From VRUE01 sp963702175 (lineage in GTDB: Bacteria; Actinomycetota; Thermoleophilia; Solirubrobacterales; 70-9), in the NCBI GenBank assembly GCA_963702175.1, contig OY969721.1, positions 2,294,001-2,358,000 of the forward strand: DNA of 64,000 bases. The letters are read 5' to 3'. Under the pieces are notes generated by a model. That model did not search any database, was not told where the DNA came from, and saw only the letters and a list, made by a program, of their open reading frames with translations. Each line of letters starts with the position of its first letter. The stretch's first letter is position 1. Shown one piece after another: positions 8,443 to 17,568 of the stretch. The position numbers and the translations under genes are program-made.

Positions 8443-9632
8443 CGAGGTACGAGTCGGTAGACCGGTCCTTCGAGTGAGCTGACGTAGATCCGTCCCCGGG
8501 TGTCCTCGCCGAACGAGCTCGGCGAGGACACCCGCAGGCCGAGGCGGCGATCGTCGCGAGCACGTCGCAGACCGGGGACGAGACTGCGCAACTGGCCGGC
8601 ACAGAGGTCGGCGTAGACGTAGCGGCCACGCAGCGATGGCAGCCGCGGATCGCCGACGACGTAGCCGCCGATGACCGTGCAGCTGCCGCCGTCGCGACTG
8701 CGGCCGTAGACGAAGATCGGCTTCACCGTGCCGCCTGGATCGGGCGTGCCGCTGTTGGCCCCGGTGTAGGGAGCGTTTCCCTCGAGGGCGTCCCAACCGA
8801 AGTTGGCGCCGCCGGCCGCGGCGACCGTCGTGTAGTCGATCTCCTCAAAACGGTCCTGGCCGACGTCGGCGATCGCGATCCGCGGCTGACGTGGCGCGGT
8901 CGCTAGGTCGAAGGAGAAGCGAAATGGGTTTCGCAGGCCGTAGCTGTAGATCTCACCGCGCCCCCCGGCAGCGCCGGCAAAGGGGTTGCTGGCGGGGATG
9001 GAGTAGGGCCGCCCTCCGCTCGGCTGCGGATCGATCCGCAGCAGCTTTCCCAGCAGGCTCCCCCTGTCCTGGGCGTTGTTGGGCGGATCGCCACCGGAGC
9101 CGCCGTCGCCGGTGGCGAAGTAGAGGAGGTCGCCGAAGAACTGCAGCTGGCCGCCGTTGTGGTTCGAGTTGGCGCGGTGAGGAATCTCGATCACAGGCCG
9201 GCGCGAGCCCCTCGCCGCCCGGGTTGGGGCACGGCGGCGGAACTCGTCGACGCGGATGTCGCCCTGAGCGTCTGTGTAATAGACGTAGAAACGGCGACTG
9301 CGGGGGTAGTCGGGCGGGAAGGCGATCGAGAGCAGGCCGCGCTCGCCGCCGAAGCCGACCAGCCCGCGGATGTCGAGGAAGGCGCCGGCGCGGCGGCCGC
9401 CGCGCATAACCAGGACTCTTCCCTGTTGCTCGACGACGAAGAGCAGCTCCGGAAAGCCCGCGGCACCGGTTACGTAGACGGGTTCGTCGAAGTTGCCGAT
9501 TCGCTTCAGTGCGACGCCGCCGCCGCGTCGCTCCGCCCTGTCCTCCGTGGTCTGCGGCGGAGAGCTGGCCGAGCCGCAGGATGGCAGCGCCGCTAGCGCC
9601 ATCACCGCGAGTAGCGAGGCCCGGACGCGCAT
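8439..9632 (-). CDS. PQQ-dependent sugar dehydrogenase (glucose/sorbosone dehydrogenase family), lipoprotein
   Basis: A 397-residue exported soluble-type quinoprotein dehydrogenase that oxidises sugars outside the membrane. The N-terminus is a lipoprotein signal with lipobox LPSCGS. The propeller shows family signatures: YVTGAAGFPELLFVVEQQGRV, GERGLLSIAFPPDY, HRANSNHNGGQL, YSYGLRNPFRFSFD and ADVGQDRFEEID. The His in the NHNGG segment corresponds to the usual catalytic region. The start is ATG at 9632. The 9663 lipoprotein gene lies 30 bp upstream on the same strand, so the pair may be one unit. The actual sugar is unknown. Confidence 0.92.
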   Translation of the reverse strand: MRVRASLLAVMALAALPSCGSASSPPQTTEDRAERRGGGVALKRIGNFDEPVYVTGAAGFPELLFVVEQQGRVLVMRGGRRAGAFLDIRGLVGFGGERGLLSIAFPPDYPRSRRFYVYYTDAQGDIRVDEFRRRAPTRAARGSRRPVIEIPHRANSNHNGGQLQFFGDLLYFATGDGGSGGDPPNNAQDRGSLLGKLLRIDPQPSGGRPYSIPASNPFAGAAGGRGEIYSYGLRNPFRFSFDLATAPRQPRIAIADVGQDRFEEIDYTTVAAAGGANFGWDALEGNAPYTGANSGTPDPGGTVKPIFVYGRSRDGGSCTVIGGYVVGDPRLPSLRGRYVYADLCAGQLRSLVPGLRRARDDRRLGLRVSSPSSFGEDTRGRIYVSSLEGPVYRLVPR

Positions 9633-9662
9633 CAGCCCGAACCTACCCGCCGAGCGGGCGGG

Positions 9663-10337
9663 TCATTCCCCTTTTGGGTCCTCGATCTCAACGATCTGGC
9701 CGTCGTCGGTGACTTCGACCTCCTGGGGGATGCTGGAGATCTCCACTGCGAAGGATCCCCCCGGCCGTGTACCTCCGTCGGTTACGGCTGTGGTCTCGCC
9801 TCCGAGGCCGGCATTGACCGAGTAGAGCAGCGGGAACCGTCCCTCCTTGACCGCACTCAGCTTCCAGACTGCCTCGACGGTCTCGTCTGGCTTGAGGCGT
9901 CCGAAGTTGAAGGTCTTCTGATTGGCGCTTTGGGCGCCTCCGGGCTCGGCGGAGCCGGCCAGCCTCGGGTACGTCGCCGCGAGCACCCAGACCGGGCGAT
10001 CTGGCTGGGCCAGGCCCGGCTGCGGATCGTGGATCGTGAAGGGGAGGGAGGAGGTGCGGCCTGCGCGGCCGCCGACCGAGATCGTCATCGTCAGCGCCGG
10101 CACCGCTCGCTCGCCGGTGTTGCGCACGCCGAGTCTCAGTAGAACCGTTTCGCCAAGCCGTTGCTCGGTCGGGAACTCCGCCGCGACCACCTTCACCGGA
10201 AACTCGCCGGAGGCTTCGTCGCCGTCGGACGACGAATCGCCGCCGCAGGCGGCCAGCGAGGCCGTCAGAGCTACCGCCGCAACCCCGGCCCAGAGAGCTC
10301 GGAGGCGGAAAAGCGATGCTGTCCGGTTCCCCCCCAA
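9663..10337 (-). CDS. Hypothetical lipoprotein with Ig/CARDB-like domain
   Basis: A 224-residue protein with a lipoprotein signal ending in lipobox LAACGG (Cys near 31). After an acidic/Ser linker, the rest looks like one beta-rich domain with the phrase RLGVRNTGERAVPALTMTI, typical of CARDB/DUF11-like extracellular Ig folds. It has no enzymatic motif. It lies just upstream of the sugar dehydrogenase on the same strand and may be a partner on the outer face of the membrane; that link is only positional. Confidence 0.75.
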   Translation of the reverse strand: MGGNRTASLFRLRALWAGVAAVALTASLAACGGDSSSDGDEASGEFPVKVVAAEFPTEQRLGETVLLRLGVRNTGERAVPALTMTISVGGRAGRTSSLPFTIHDPQPGLAQPDRPVWVLAATYPRLAGSAEPGGAQSANQKTFNFGRLKPDETVEAVWKLSAVKEGRFPLLYSVNAGLGGETTAVTDGGTRPGGSFAVEISSIPQEVEVTDDGQIVEIEDPKGE

Positions 10338-10510
10338 GGCGGCCCGAACATACCACGGGCGCCCACCGCTCGATCCGCCTCGAGGGCTTCCGGCGCGGGT
10401 GGTTAGCCGTATCTCAACAGTCGGCTAACCGTCGGCCGCCTTTCCATCACATAGACTCGGGCGAGGAGGAAGCAGGGTACGCACAGGGCGGCCCGTCGGC
10501 CGGAGGAGAG

Positions 10511-11320
10511 ATGGAAATAGCCGCATCGATAGGCCGCAGGTTCCTGCCGGCGAAGTCCTTCTTCGAACAGGTGGGGGAGATGATGATCCTCACCGCGCGC
10601 ACCATCGTCTCCGCCGTCAAGCCGCCTTATCCCTATGGCGAGGAGTTCATCGGCCAGTTCCTCTTCGCCCTGCAGCTCTGCTGGTTCCCGCTGCTGATCT
10701 CCACCGTGGCGATCTGCTTCGGCGCCCCCGGCCTGCAGGCAGCCAACTTCCTCTCGCTGGTTGGCGCCCTGGACCGCCTCGGCGGATTCTTCGTCCTGGC
10801 GGCGATCCGCGAGATTGCCCCCTTCGTCACCGCGGTCGTGGTGGCGGGAGTTGCTGGCACCGCGATCACGGCTGATCTCGGCGCCCGCAAGATCCGCGAG
10901 GAGCTCGATGCCCTGCAGGTGCTCGGCGTCGACCCGATCAAGAACCTGGTCGTGCCTCGCTTCCTGGCGCTGATGCTGATCACCGGACTGCTCGACATCT
11001 ATGCGCTGGTCTTCGGGATCAGCGGCGGCATTCTCGCCGAGCTCCTCTACAACCAGCCGCTGGGCGGCTTCTTCGCGACTCTTTTCTCCAATGCCTCAGT
11101 GACCGACCTTTGGGGTTCCGTGATCAAGTGCACCCTCTTCGGGGCGATCATCGCGATCGTCTGTTCATACAAGGGGATGACCGCGACGGGGGGGGCCGCC
11201 GGGGTCGGCCGCGCCGTCAACCAGGCGGTCGTGATCGCCTTCCTCGGCGTCTTCTCCTTCAACTACGTCTTCACCCAGACCCTGCTCGCCACCAACCCGG
11301 AGCTGCAGACGATCCGATGA
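10511..11320 (+). CDS. MlaE/YrbE-family ABC permease (first of two)
   Basis: A 269-residue integral membrane subunit of a lipid-type ABC transporter. The family signatures are the segment IREIAPFVTAVVVAGVAGTA, followed by EELDALQVLGVDPIKNLVVPR and a C-terminal GMTATGGAAGVGRAVNQAVV. The start at ATG 10511 is preceded by GGAGGAGAG; an upstream in-frame extension to 10316 is unlikely to be coding. It opens an operon running to 16850, with 13 bp to the next permease. In mycobacterial mce loci such permeases (YrbEA/YrbEB) come in pairs, as here. Confidence 0.93.
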   Translation: MEIAASIGRRFLPAKSFFEQVGEMMILTARTIVSAVKPPYPYGEEFIGQFLFALQLCWFPLLISTVAICFGAPGLQAANFLSLVGALDRLGGFFVLAAIREIAPFVTAVVVAGVAGTAITADLGARKIREELDALQVLGVDPIKNLVVPRFLALMLITGLLDIYALVFGISGGILAELLYNQPLGGFFATLFSNASVTDLWGSVIKCTLFGAIIAIVCSYKGMTATGGAAGVGRAVNQAVVIAFLGVFSFNYVFTQTLLATNPELQTIR

Positions 11321-11333
11321 GGGGACGAGTGCG

Positions 11334-12131
11334 ATGAACGCCTGGTTCGACGTGCCGCGCGGCTGGCTCGACTCGTTCGGCGAGATCGCTCGCTTCGGCT
11401 CGCGGATCGCCGGTCTCGTCTACAGCGGCCGCGTCCTGCGCTTCTTCGGCGAGAGCCTGCGCCAGGCCGGCATCCTGATCCTCGGCTCCTCGCTGGTGAT
11501 CTGGGGCTCGGTCTTCATCCTTGGCCTGCAGTGCGGGATCGAGGGCGCCTATCTGCTGCGCGCCCAGGGGGCGCCGGCCTACGCCGGGGTCTTCTCTGCC
11601 TGGTGCGACCTGCGCGAGATCATGCCCTACGCCTTCGGCTACATGCTCGCCGCCAAGGTCGGCACCGGGATCGTCGCCGAGCTTGGGGCGATGCGAATCT
11701 CCGACGAGATCGACGCGCTCGAGGTGATGGGGGTGCCGCCGGTCACCTTCCTCGCCGCCACACGCCTGCTTGCCGCCTGGATCGCCTTCCCCTTCATGTA
11801 CCTGGTCGGGATCGGGATCATGTACCTGGCCAGCTACGTCGCCGTGGTCGAACAGATCGGCGACGTCTCCTCGGGCGGCTACCTGTTGATCTTCTGGATG
11901 TTCCAGAACCCTCCCGACCTGATCTTCAGCCTGATCAAGGGGATGGTGATGGCGACAACGATCGTGCTCGTCGGCTGCTACTACGGCTACACCGCGTCGG
12001 GTGGGCCAGTGGGAGTAGGTACGGCGACCGCGAAGTCGATGGTGCTAAACATCGTCTTGGTGCACATCATCGGGATGCTGGGCACTTTGATCTTCTGGGG
12101 AGCAAACCCGAGAGCGCCGATCGGAGGATGA
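11334..12131 (+). CDS. MlaE/YrbE-family ABC permease (second of two)
   Basis: A 265-residue partner of the preceding permease. The same motif order is present: LREIMPYAFGYMLAAKVGTG, EIDALEVMGVPPVTFLAATR, and a final YYGYTASGGPVGVGTATAKS. About five membrane helices are expected. The start ATG follows GGGGACGAG. The gene is 13 bp after the first permease and 4 bp before the ATPase, so the heteromeric permease pair and ATPase are made together. The substrate is presumably a lipid, by family. Confidence 0.93.
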   Translation: MNAWFDVPRGWLDSFGEIARFGSRIAGLVYSGRVLRFFGESLRQAGILILGSSLVIWGSVFILGLQCGIEGAYLLRAQGAPAYAGVFSAWCDLREIMPYAFGYMLAAKVGTGIVAELGAMRISDEIDALEVMGVPPVTFLAATRLLAAWIAFPFMYLVGIGIMYLASYVAVVEQIGDVSSGGYLLIFWMFQNPPDLIFSLIKGMVMATTIVLVGCYYGYTASGGPVGVGTATAKSMVLNIVLVHIIGMLGTLIFWGANPRAPIGG

Positions 12132-12135
12132 GCAG

Positions 12136-13047
12136 ATGAGCGAGCCAGAGCAGAGCGTTGCCGCGGAGCAAAGCGGGCCCTATATCTCCGACGACGGCGC
12201 CACGATGGGCCGCGATTTCGTCATCCCCGGCGTCGACCCGAGCGAGGCCGACCCTTATCGCTTCCACACCGGCCGCAAGCGCGATCACGGTGGCACCGAC
12301 GCGATCGAGATCATCGACCTGGTCAAGCAGTTCGGCCGCGCGCGCATTCTCAACGGCCTCAACCTCGGCCTGCCCGAAGATCAGATCTCGATCGTGCTCG
12401 GCCCCTCGGGTACCGGCAAGAGCGTGCTCGTCAAGCACATCGTCGGGCTGCTCTACCCCGACTCCGGCGACGTCCTCGTGCATGGCGAATCGATTCCCAA
12501 CATGACCGAGGACGAGCTCTTCGAGGTGCGCAAGAAGTTCGGCCTGCTCTTCCAGGACGGGGCGCTGTTCGGCTCGATGAACATCTACGACAACACCGCC
12601 TTCCCGCTGCGCCAGCACACCGACAAGAGCGAGGAGGAGATCGGCGAGATCTGCAACCGCCGCCTCAAGGAGGTGGGGCTTACCGAGGCGATCTACAAGA
12701 TGCCCAACGAGCTCTCCGGCGGGATGCGCAAGCGGGCCGGCTTCGCCCGGTCGCTCGTCCTCGACCCGGCGATCGTGATGTTCGACGAGCCCGACTCCGG
12801 GCTCGACCCGGTGCGCACGGCGCTGCTCTGCGAGCTCGTCCGTGAGGTGCACGAGGAGAACGGCGGCTGCTACCTGGTGATCAGCCACGACCTCAACACG
12901 GCGCGGCGGATCTCCGACTTCATCGCGGTGCTTTGGAACGGCAGGATCGTCGAGTCGGGGCCCAAGGAGGAGCTGTTCGACTCCGAGAATCAGTTCGTCT
13001 CCCAGTTCCTCAGCGCTGACGTCAGCGGCCCGCTCTCGATGGATTGA
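12136..13047 (+). CDS. ABC transporter ATPase (MlaF/Mkl-like)
   Basis: A 303-residue ATPase energising the two permeases. An N-terminal extension of about 55 acidic residues precedes the nucleotide-binding domain. The motifs are intact: Walker A GPSGTGKS (89-96), signature LSGGM (193-197), Walker B VMFDEPDSGLDP, and a switch His in VISHDLN. The pattern GPSGTGKSVLVKHIVGL is typical of the Mkl/MlaF branch. The stop codon overlaps the TTG start of the next gene. No MlaD/MCE gene follows, unlike usual mce or mla loci. Confidence 0.93.
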   Translation: MSEPEQSVAAEQSGPYISDDGATMGRDFVIPGVDPSEADPYRFHTGRKRDHGGTDAIEIIDLVKQFGRARILNGLNLGLPEDQISIVLGPSGTGKSVLVKHIVGLLYPDSGDVLVHGESIPNMTEDELFEVRKKFGLLFQDGALFGSMNIYDNTAFPLRQHTDKSEEEIGEICNRRLKEVGLTEAIYKMPNELSGGMRKRAGFARSLVLDPAIVMFDEPDSGLDPVRTALLCELVREVHEENGGCYLVISHDLNTARRISDFIAVLWNGRIVESGPKEELFDSENQFVSQFLSADVSGPLSMD

Positions 13048-15512
13048 GCGCGATCGCCGCCTGGGCGGCACGCTACGCGAAGGCCGTCCTCCTCGTCTCC
13101 ATCCTCGTCGCGCTCGCAGCCGGCCTGGCGGCGACCCGCCTGTCCACTGACGCCGGTGCGGGGACGCTGGTCGACTCCGGCACCGAGAGCTACCGGGCTA
13201 CCCAGCAGGTGCGGGAGGCGTTCGGCGAGGAACCGGTCGTCGTCCTCGCCGAGGGCGATCTGCAGCAGCTGGTTCTGACCTCGAACCTGGGTCGTCTGCT
13301 GCGGCTCGAGGGATGCCTCTCGGGCAGGGTTCCGCAAGGGGTCGAGCCGATCCCCGGGCCGTGCACCGAGCTGGCGCGATTCCGTCCCGTCGAGCTCCTC
13401 TCCGGTCCCGCCACCTTCCTCAACGAGGCGACGATCCAGGTTCAGCGCCAGCTGAGCCGCCTGGTCCAGCGGGTGCCACCGGACCGGCTCCGCGAGCTCC
13501 TGGTCGAAGTCGCCGCTCGCTACGGAATCACCAGCGCGCCGAGTCTCGGCAACCCGGAATTCCTCGCCGCGGTCGTCTTCGACCTGCGGCGCGAGCGCGG
13601 CACCCCGAAGGCCCGCCTCGCCTACCTCTTTCCCAACAGCCGCTCGGCCCAGATCGTCTTGCGCCTGCGCGCCGACCTGACCGAGGCAGAGCGCCATCGA
13701 GCCCTGGAGTTGGTCCGCGCCGCGGTCTTCGACCCAACTCCGCGAGCCGCCTGCAGGTTTCGCGGCAAACCGGAGCCGTGCTTCGCCTTGCACGGCGGCA
13801 GCTACACGGTCTCGGGAGCACCGGTCGTAGTCGACAGCCTGGCACCAGCGCTGAAGGACGCGCTGCTGGTCCTCCTTTCGGTGGCAGTCGTGGTGATGGC
13901 GTTCGCCCTGTTGGTGGTCTTCCGTTCCCGCCTTCGGTTGCTGCCGCTCGCTCTCGCTCTGGCGGCGGCGGCGCTGACCTTCGGCCTGCTCCGCCTCACC
14001 GGAGGCTCACTGACGATGGCCTCGATCGCGGTGATGCCGGTCCTGATCGGCCTTGCGGTCGACTACGCGATCCAGCTCCAGTCGCGCTTCGACGAGGCCG
14101 TCGCTGCCGGTTTGCGCGGCGTTGACGCTGCGCGAGATGCTGCGGCTCGCGGCGGGCCCCCCATCGGCTTGGCTTGTCTCGCAACGGCGGCTGGTTTTCT
14201 CGCCCTGCAACTTTCGCCGACACCGATGGTGCGGGACTTCGGCTTGCTCCTGATCGCCGGCATCGGAATTGCCTTCCTACTGGCTTTGACAGCTGGTTTC
14301 GCTGCGCTCAGCCTCTGGGCGGAGGCGGGGGCGTCGGGTGCCCCTCCGCGCGCTGGGTTTTCCGCCCGAGAGCCTCTTGCGCTGCAGCGTGTTCTTGAGA
14401 TGGCCCAGACGCGGCCACGCCATCTGCTCGGAATCGGGGCGGCACTGGCAGTCCTCGGATGGGGAGTCGGGACGCAGATCGAGACGGTTTCCGACATCCG
14501 CAAGCTGGCCCCGCAGGATCTGCGCGCCGTACGCGACCTGAACCGGCTGCAGGATGTCACCGGTGTCTCAGGCCAGATCGACGTCAGCGTCAAGGCACCG
14601 GATCTCACCGACCCGGCGACGTTGCGATGGATGAGCGACTTCAAGCAGCGCGTGCTGCGCACCGGCGGCTTCTCCGGGCCCGAACCCAGCTGTCGCGATG
14701 CGGAAATCTGCCCCGGGCCGGCCCTCTCGGATTTCCTCGAGGCCAGCGGGGGTGAGCTGACCAAAGGCCAGATCCGGGCGACGTTCGCGGCGCTCCCCGC
14801 CTATGACCTGCGTCACGTGGCGGAGATCGATCCAGGATCTGGCCTGCCGACCGAGACTGCGCTGCTCAGCTTCGGCATCCGCGCCCAGTCGCTGGACGAC
14901 CAGCAGGCGCTGATCGAGCGGGTCCGCGGGGAGATCGGCGAGCCAGGCGAGTCGGGCGGACCGCCGCCGGGGGTCGAAGCGCGTCTCGCCGGCCTGCCGG
15001 TGATCGCCGCCGCTGCCGCCTCCGACCTCTCTAGTAGTCGCTACTGGCTCACCCTTGCCGGTCTGTTCGCAGTGGGCATGGTGCTGCTCGTCGCCTACCG
15101 ATCTCCACGCCGCGCGCTTGTGCCGCTGGTGCCGATCGTGCTTGCCTCGGGCTGGGCTGCGCTGGTGATCTGGGCGAGCGGCGTCCCGCTCAATCCGATG
15201 TCGGCAGCGTTGGGGGCGTTGACGGTCGCGATCGCTACCGAGTTCAGCGTCATCCTCTCCGCCCGCTTCCATGAGGAGCGTCGCGAGGGGCGAGATGTCG
15301 CCGCAGCGCTACGCGGCACCTATGCGCGTACGGGCTCCGCAGTCCTTGCCTCGGGGGTTACGGCGACGGCGGGGTTCGCGGTGCTGGTCGTCAGCGACGT
15401 GCGGATGCTGCGCGATTTCGGCTTGGTGACAGTGGTCGACCTAACCGTGGCGCTGCTGGGGGTGGCGATCGCCCTGCCCGCAGCCCTGGCCTGGGCGGAG
15501 GGCAAGCGATGA
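13044..15512 (+). CDS. HAE3/MMPL-type RND transporter
   Basis: An 822-residue RND-superfamily exporter. It has a start helix (~12-30), a large extracytoplasmic loop, a helix bundle with GLAVDYAIQLQSRFDEA (the hallmark of the hydrophobe/amphiphile exporter-3 branch), a second loop near residues 480-660, and a second bundle with ATEFSVILSARFHEERR. The two-fold RND repeat is therefore visible. It starts at TTG 13044, overlapping the ATPase stop by 4 bp, so translation is probably coupled. The tail overlaps the next gene by 4 bp. The location suggests it works with the lipid ABC system, perhaps replacing the missing MCE component (inference). Confidence 0.9.
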   Translation: MSAIAAWAARYAKAVLLVSILVALAAGLAATRLSTDAGAGTLVDSGTESYRATQQVREAFGEEPVVVLAEGDLQQLVLTSNLGRLLRLEGCLSGRVPQGVEPIPGPCTELARFRPVELLSGPATFLNEATIQVQRQLSRLVQRVPPDRLRELLVEVAARYGITSAPSLGNPEFLAAVVFDLRRERGTPKARLAYLFPNSRSAQIVLRLRADLTEAERHRALELVRAAVFDPTPRAACRFRGKPEPCFALHGGSYTVSGAPVVVDSLAPALKDALLVLLSVAVVVMAFALLVVFRSRLRLLPLALALAAAALTFGLLRLTGGSLTMASIAVMPVLIGLAVDYAIQLQSRFDEAVAAGLRGVDAARDAAARGGPPIGLACLATAAGFLALQLSPTPMVRDFGLLLIAGIGIAFLLALTAGFAALSLWAEAGASGAPPRAGFSAREPLALQRVLEMAQTRPRHLLGIGAALAVLGWGVGTQIETVSDIRKLAPQDLRAVRDLNRLQDVTGVSGQIDVSVKAPDLTDPATLRWMSDFKQRVLRTGGFSGPEPSCRDAEICPGPALSDFLEASGGELTKGQIRATFAALPAYDLRHVAEIDPGSGLPTETALLSFGIRAQSLDDQQALIERVRGEIGEPGESGGPPPGVEARLAGLPVIAAAAASDLSSSRYWLTLAGLFAVGMVLLVAYRSPRRALVPLVPIVLASGWAALVIWASGVPLNPMSAALGALTVAIATEFSVILSARFHEERREGRDVAAALRGTYARTGSAVLASGVTATAGFAVLVVSDVRMLRDFGLVTVVDLTVALLGVAIALPAALAWAEGKR

Positions 15513-16189
15513 GGGACCGTTACTCGCTCATCGTCGGGGCTGTCTTCGCTGCGCTGATTCTGGTCGCGGTTCTCAGCACCGTCGGCGGCGAGGACTCGGG
15601 AACGCTGGGGCTCGACGAGCGACCTCCTCACTGGCCGCTGCCTGAGTTTGCGGTGCCGGTCGCCGCCAGCGACCTGGAAGGCGACGCCAACCTCGCCCAG
15701 GACGATTGCGAGACCTCGCAGTTGCCTTGTCCGGCCGACGCGCGTCGCACGCCTGCCTGCCGGGTCGCGGGCGCCGACGTGATCCGTATCTGTGACTTCT
15801 TCGACCGCCCGCTCGTCCTCTCGTTCTGGTTCGCCCGCGGCGGTGACTACTGCGTCGACCAGCAGGACGTGGTCGACCGCGCTCACGCGCGCTACCGTGG
15901 ACGCGTGGGCTTCCTTTCCCTGGACGTGCGGGACGATCGCGACACCGTTCGCGATCTGGTTCGCGAGCGCGGCTGGAAGATGCCGGTCGGCTACGACCGC
16001 GACGGCGCCTTGGCGAGCCTCTACCGAGTGGGCATCTGTCCGACCTTCGCCTACGTCTACCCCGGTGGCACGCTCCAGAGCGCCGGAATCGGCGTGCTGG
16101 ACTTGGCCGAGCTCAATACCAGGGTGCGGAAACTGCTGCGGGCGACGCGTGCCGCGAAGGCCGGAAGGGCGCCCGATGGACGGAGCTAG
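15509..16189 (+). CDS. Membrane-anchored thioredoxin-like protein
   Basis: A 226-residue protein with an N-terminal membrane anchor (about 7-25) and a TlpA/redoxin-like extracytoplasmic domain. The strand FDRPLVLSFWFARG leads into GDYCVDQQ, where a TlpA would have CxxC; only one Cys of the pair remains. The cis-Pro loop is in GICPTFAYVYPGG, with another Cys beside it. Cys-rich stretches (DDCETSQLPCP, TPACR, RICDFF) lie before the fold. It overlaps the RND gene by 4 bp and the next gene by 14 bp. It may maintain or sense thiols of the envelope transporter, but the altered motif argues against a standard disulfide reductase. Confidence 0.75.
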   Translation: MRDRYSLIVGAVFAALILVAVLSTVGGEDSGTLGLDERPPHWPLPEFAVPVAASDLEGDANLAQDDCETSQLPCPADARRTPACRVAGADVIRICDFFDRPLVLSFWFARGGDYCVDQQDVVDRAHARYRGRVGFLSLDVRDDRDTVRDLVRERGWKMPVGYDRDGALASLYRVGICPTFAYVYPGGTLQSAGIGVLDLAELNTRVRKLLRATRAAKAGRAPDGRS

Positions 16190-16850
16190 GACGGTGGGTG
16201 CGGATGCCGCCTCGGCTCCCTCTCCTGAGCTGGGCTCGGTGGCGCCGCACGTCGCCTCGGAGTTCCCCGGCCTCGGCATTGCTTGGATCGAGGTCGAGGG
16301 TGGCCGGCACCGAAGCTCCGACCAGGTCCGGCGGCGCCTGCGGGAAGTCTCCGACCGATTCTTCGGCGCACAGGCGATCCACATGCGCGAACGGCCGATT
16401 CCCTGGGCCTACCGGGTCTTCTTCCGCCAGATCGGCCTTGACCCCGACCGCACCCGGACACCGGTCGAGCGCTTGGCGCTGGAGCGGCTGCAGGAGGGCG
16501 CCTTCATTAGCCGCGGCATGCCCGCGGACGCGCTCACGATCGCCACGACCGAGACCGGGGTGGCGCTGCGCGCCTTCGACGCCGAGCGGCTGGATGGGAG
16601 GCTCTGCATCCGCGACTCGGCCCCGGGCGAGGCGCTCCCGGGCCGTTCGAGAGACCTGGCGCAGGGAACGTTGACTGTGGCCGACGAGCGCACCCCCGTG
16701 GCCCTGCTCTTCGGCGACGCCGCCGAGAGCTACGAGGTAGGGAAGGGCACGCGTCGCATCGCGGTCGTTGCCGTGCAGGTGAACGGCGTTCCCCAGGTCG
16801 CCGCCGATGAGGCGCTCTGGATTGCCGCCACCGCGATCGAAGCTTCTTAA
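16176..16850 (+). CDS. B3/B4 tRNA-binding-domain protein
   Basis: A 224-residue protein resembling the B3/B4 domain of phenylalanyl-tRNA synthetase beta, found as stand-alone proteins. Typical pieces are WAYRVFFRQIGLDPDRTRTPVERL, ALRAFDAERLDGRLCIRDS and VALLFGDAAESYEVGKGTRR. Stand-alone members are thought to act on aminoacyl-tRNAs or amino-acid analogues, but few have been studied. The ATG at 16176 has GGAAGGGC upstream and lies inside the end of the thioredoxin-like gene. It is the last gene of the envelope operon, and its function there is unclear. Confidence 0.8.
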   Translation: MDGARTVGADAASAPSPELGSVAPHVASEFPGLGIAWIEVEGGRHRSSDQVRRRLREVSDRFFGAQAIHMRERPIPWAYRVFFRQIGLDPDRTRTPVERLALERLQEGAFISRGMPADALTIATTETGVALRAFDAERLDGRLCIRDSAPGEALPGRSRDLAQGTLTVADERTPVALLFGDAAESYEVGKGTRRIAVVAVQVNGVPQVAADEALWIAATAIEAS

Positions 16851-16899
16851 CCAACCCTTGCTTCCGGCATCGGTGGGGTGATCTACACTCGAATCGGTC

Positions 16900-17568
16900 A
16901 TGCAGGAACTGCTCGACCGAGACACCTTCGCTGGGGTTCGCGTCAAGGGCGACGAGCGTCTCGCCCGTGCCGAGCTGCGGCGGCAGATTGGTCGCCTCGA
17001 GCAGGAGCTTTCCCGGTTGGCGAGCGAGGCATTCCCGCGTCTCACGCTCGACACAGCGGTTGCGGCCACTGCGCCAGAGCCGCGGTTGATCGGCCTCGGT
17101 GAGCTGGAGCAGGTTCGCGACGCCCTGGCGATGAGGATCGCCGCCGCGCGCGACGCGCTAGCTGAGCGAGCCACGCTCGAGACTGCCAACAGGGAGTTGC
17201 TCGAGCGGATGCTCGCCGATCCCGCCGAGTTCAAGTGGCTGCGGATCTCCCGCGCCGATCTCGGTGAGCCGGGATGCGGTCACTGGCACTCGCGCCCGCG
17301 TTTCGGCTTGCTCGGGATGCTGATGGGCTGGTGGCGGGTCAGGATCTCGTCCGGATGTCCGTTATCCGGACGGCTTGCGGCCGTTGAGCAAGCAACTCCA
17401 GGCCGACGAGAGGCCACCGGCGCCATGGGGGGCCTTTCCGCTAGCCGAGCTGGTGGTGCTCGCTGGAATCGTCGTCCTGGTGATCGGCATCATCGGCGGC
17501 AACCTGACGATGCTGGCGGTTGGCATCACGCTCGGTGCGCTGGGCGGTCTCGAGGTGTCCGTTCGTGA
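16900..17568 (+). CDS. Hypothetical coiled-coil protein with Cys/Trp-rich C-terminal motif
   Basis: Residues 1-150 are helix-rich with likely coiled coil (RAELRRQIGRLEQELSRL, and ERATLETANRELLERML). Then comes a compact motif with GCGHWHSRPRFGLLGMLMGWW and ISSGCPL, which I associate with conserved Thermoleophilia proteins that end close to SSGCPL. Beyond that the frame continues about 65 residues of Arg/Gly-rich sequence that looks like a shadow of the next gene. The true stop may have been lost by a point change or frameshift near 17360. Function unknown; Cys and His suggest metal or redox chemistry. Possible promoter elements: TTGCTT near 16858 and TACACT near 16884, with wide spacing. Confidence 0.6.
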   Translation: MQELLDRDTFAGVRVKGDERLARAELRRQIGRLEQELSRLASEAFPRLTLDTAVAATAPEPRLIGLGELEQVRDALAMRIAAARDALAERATLETANRELLERMLADPAEFKWLRISRADLGEPGCGHWHSRPRFGLLGMLMGWWRVRISSGCPLSGRLAAVEQATPGRREATGAMGGLSASRAGGARWNRRPGDRHHRRQPDDAGGWHHARCAGRSRGVRS

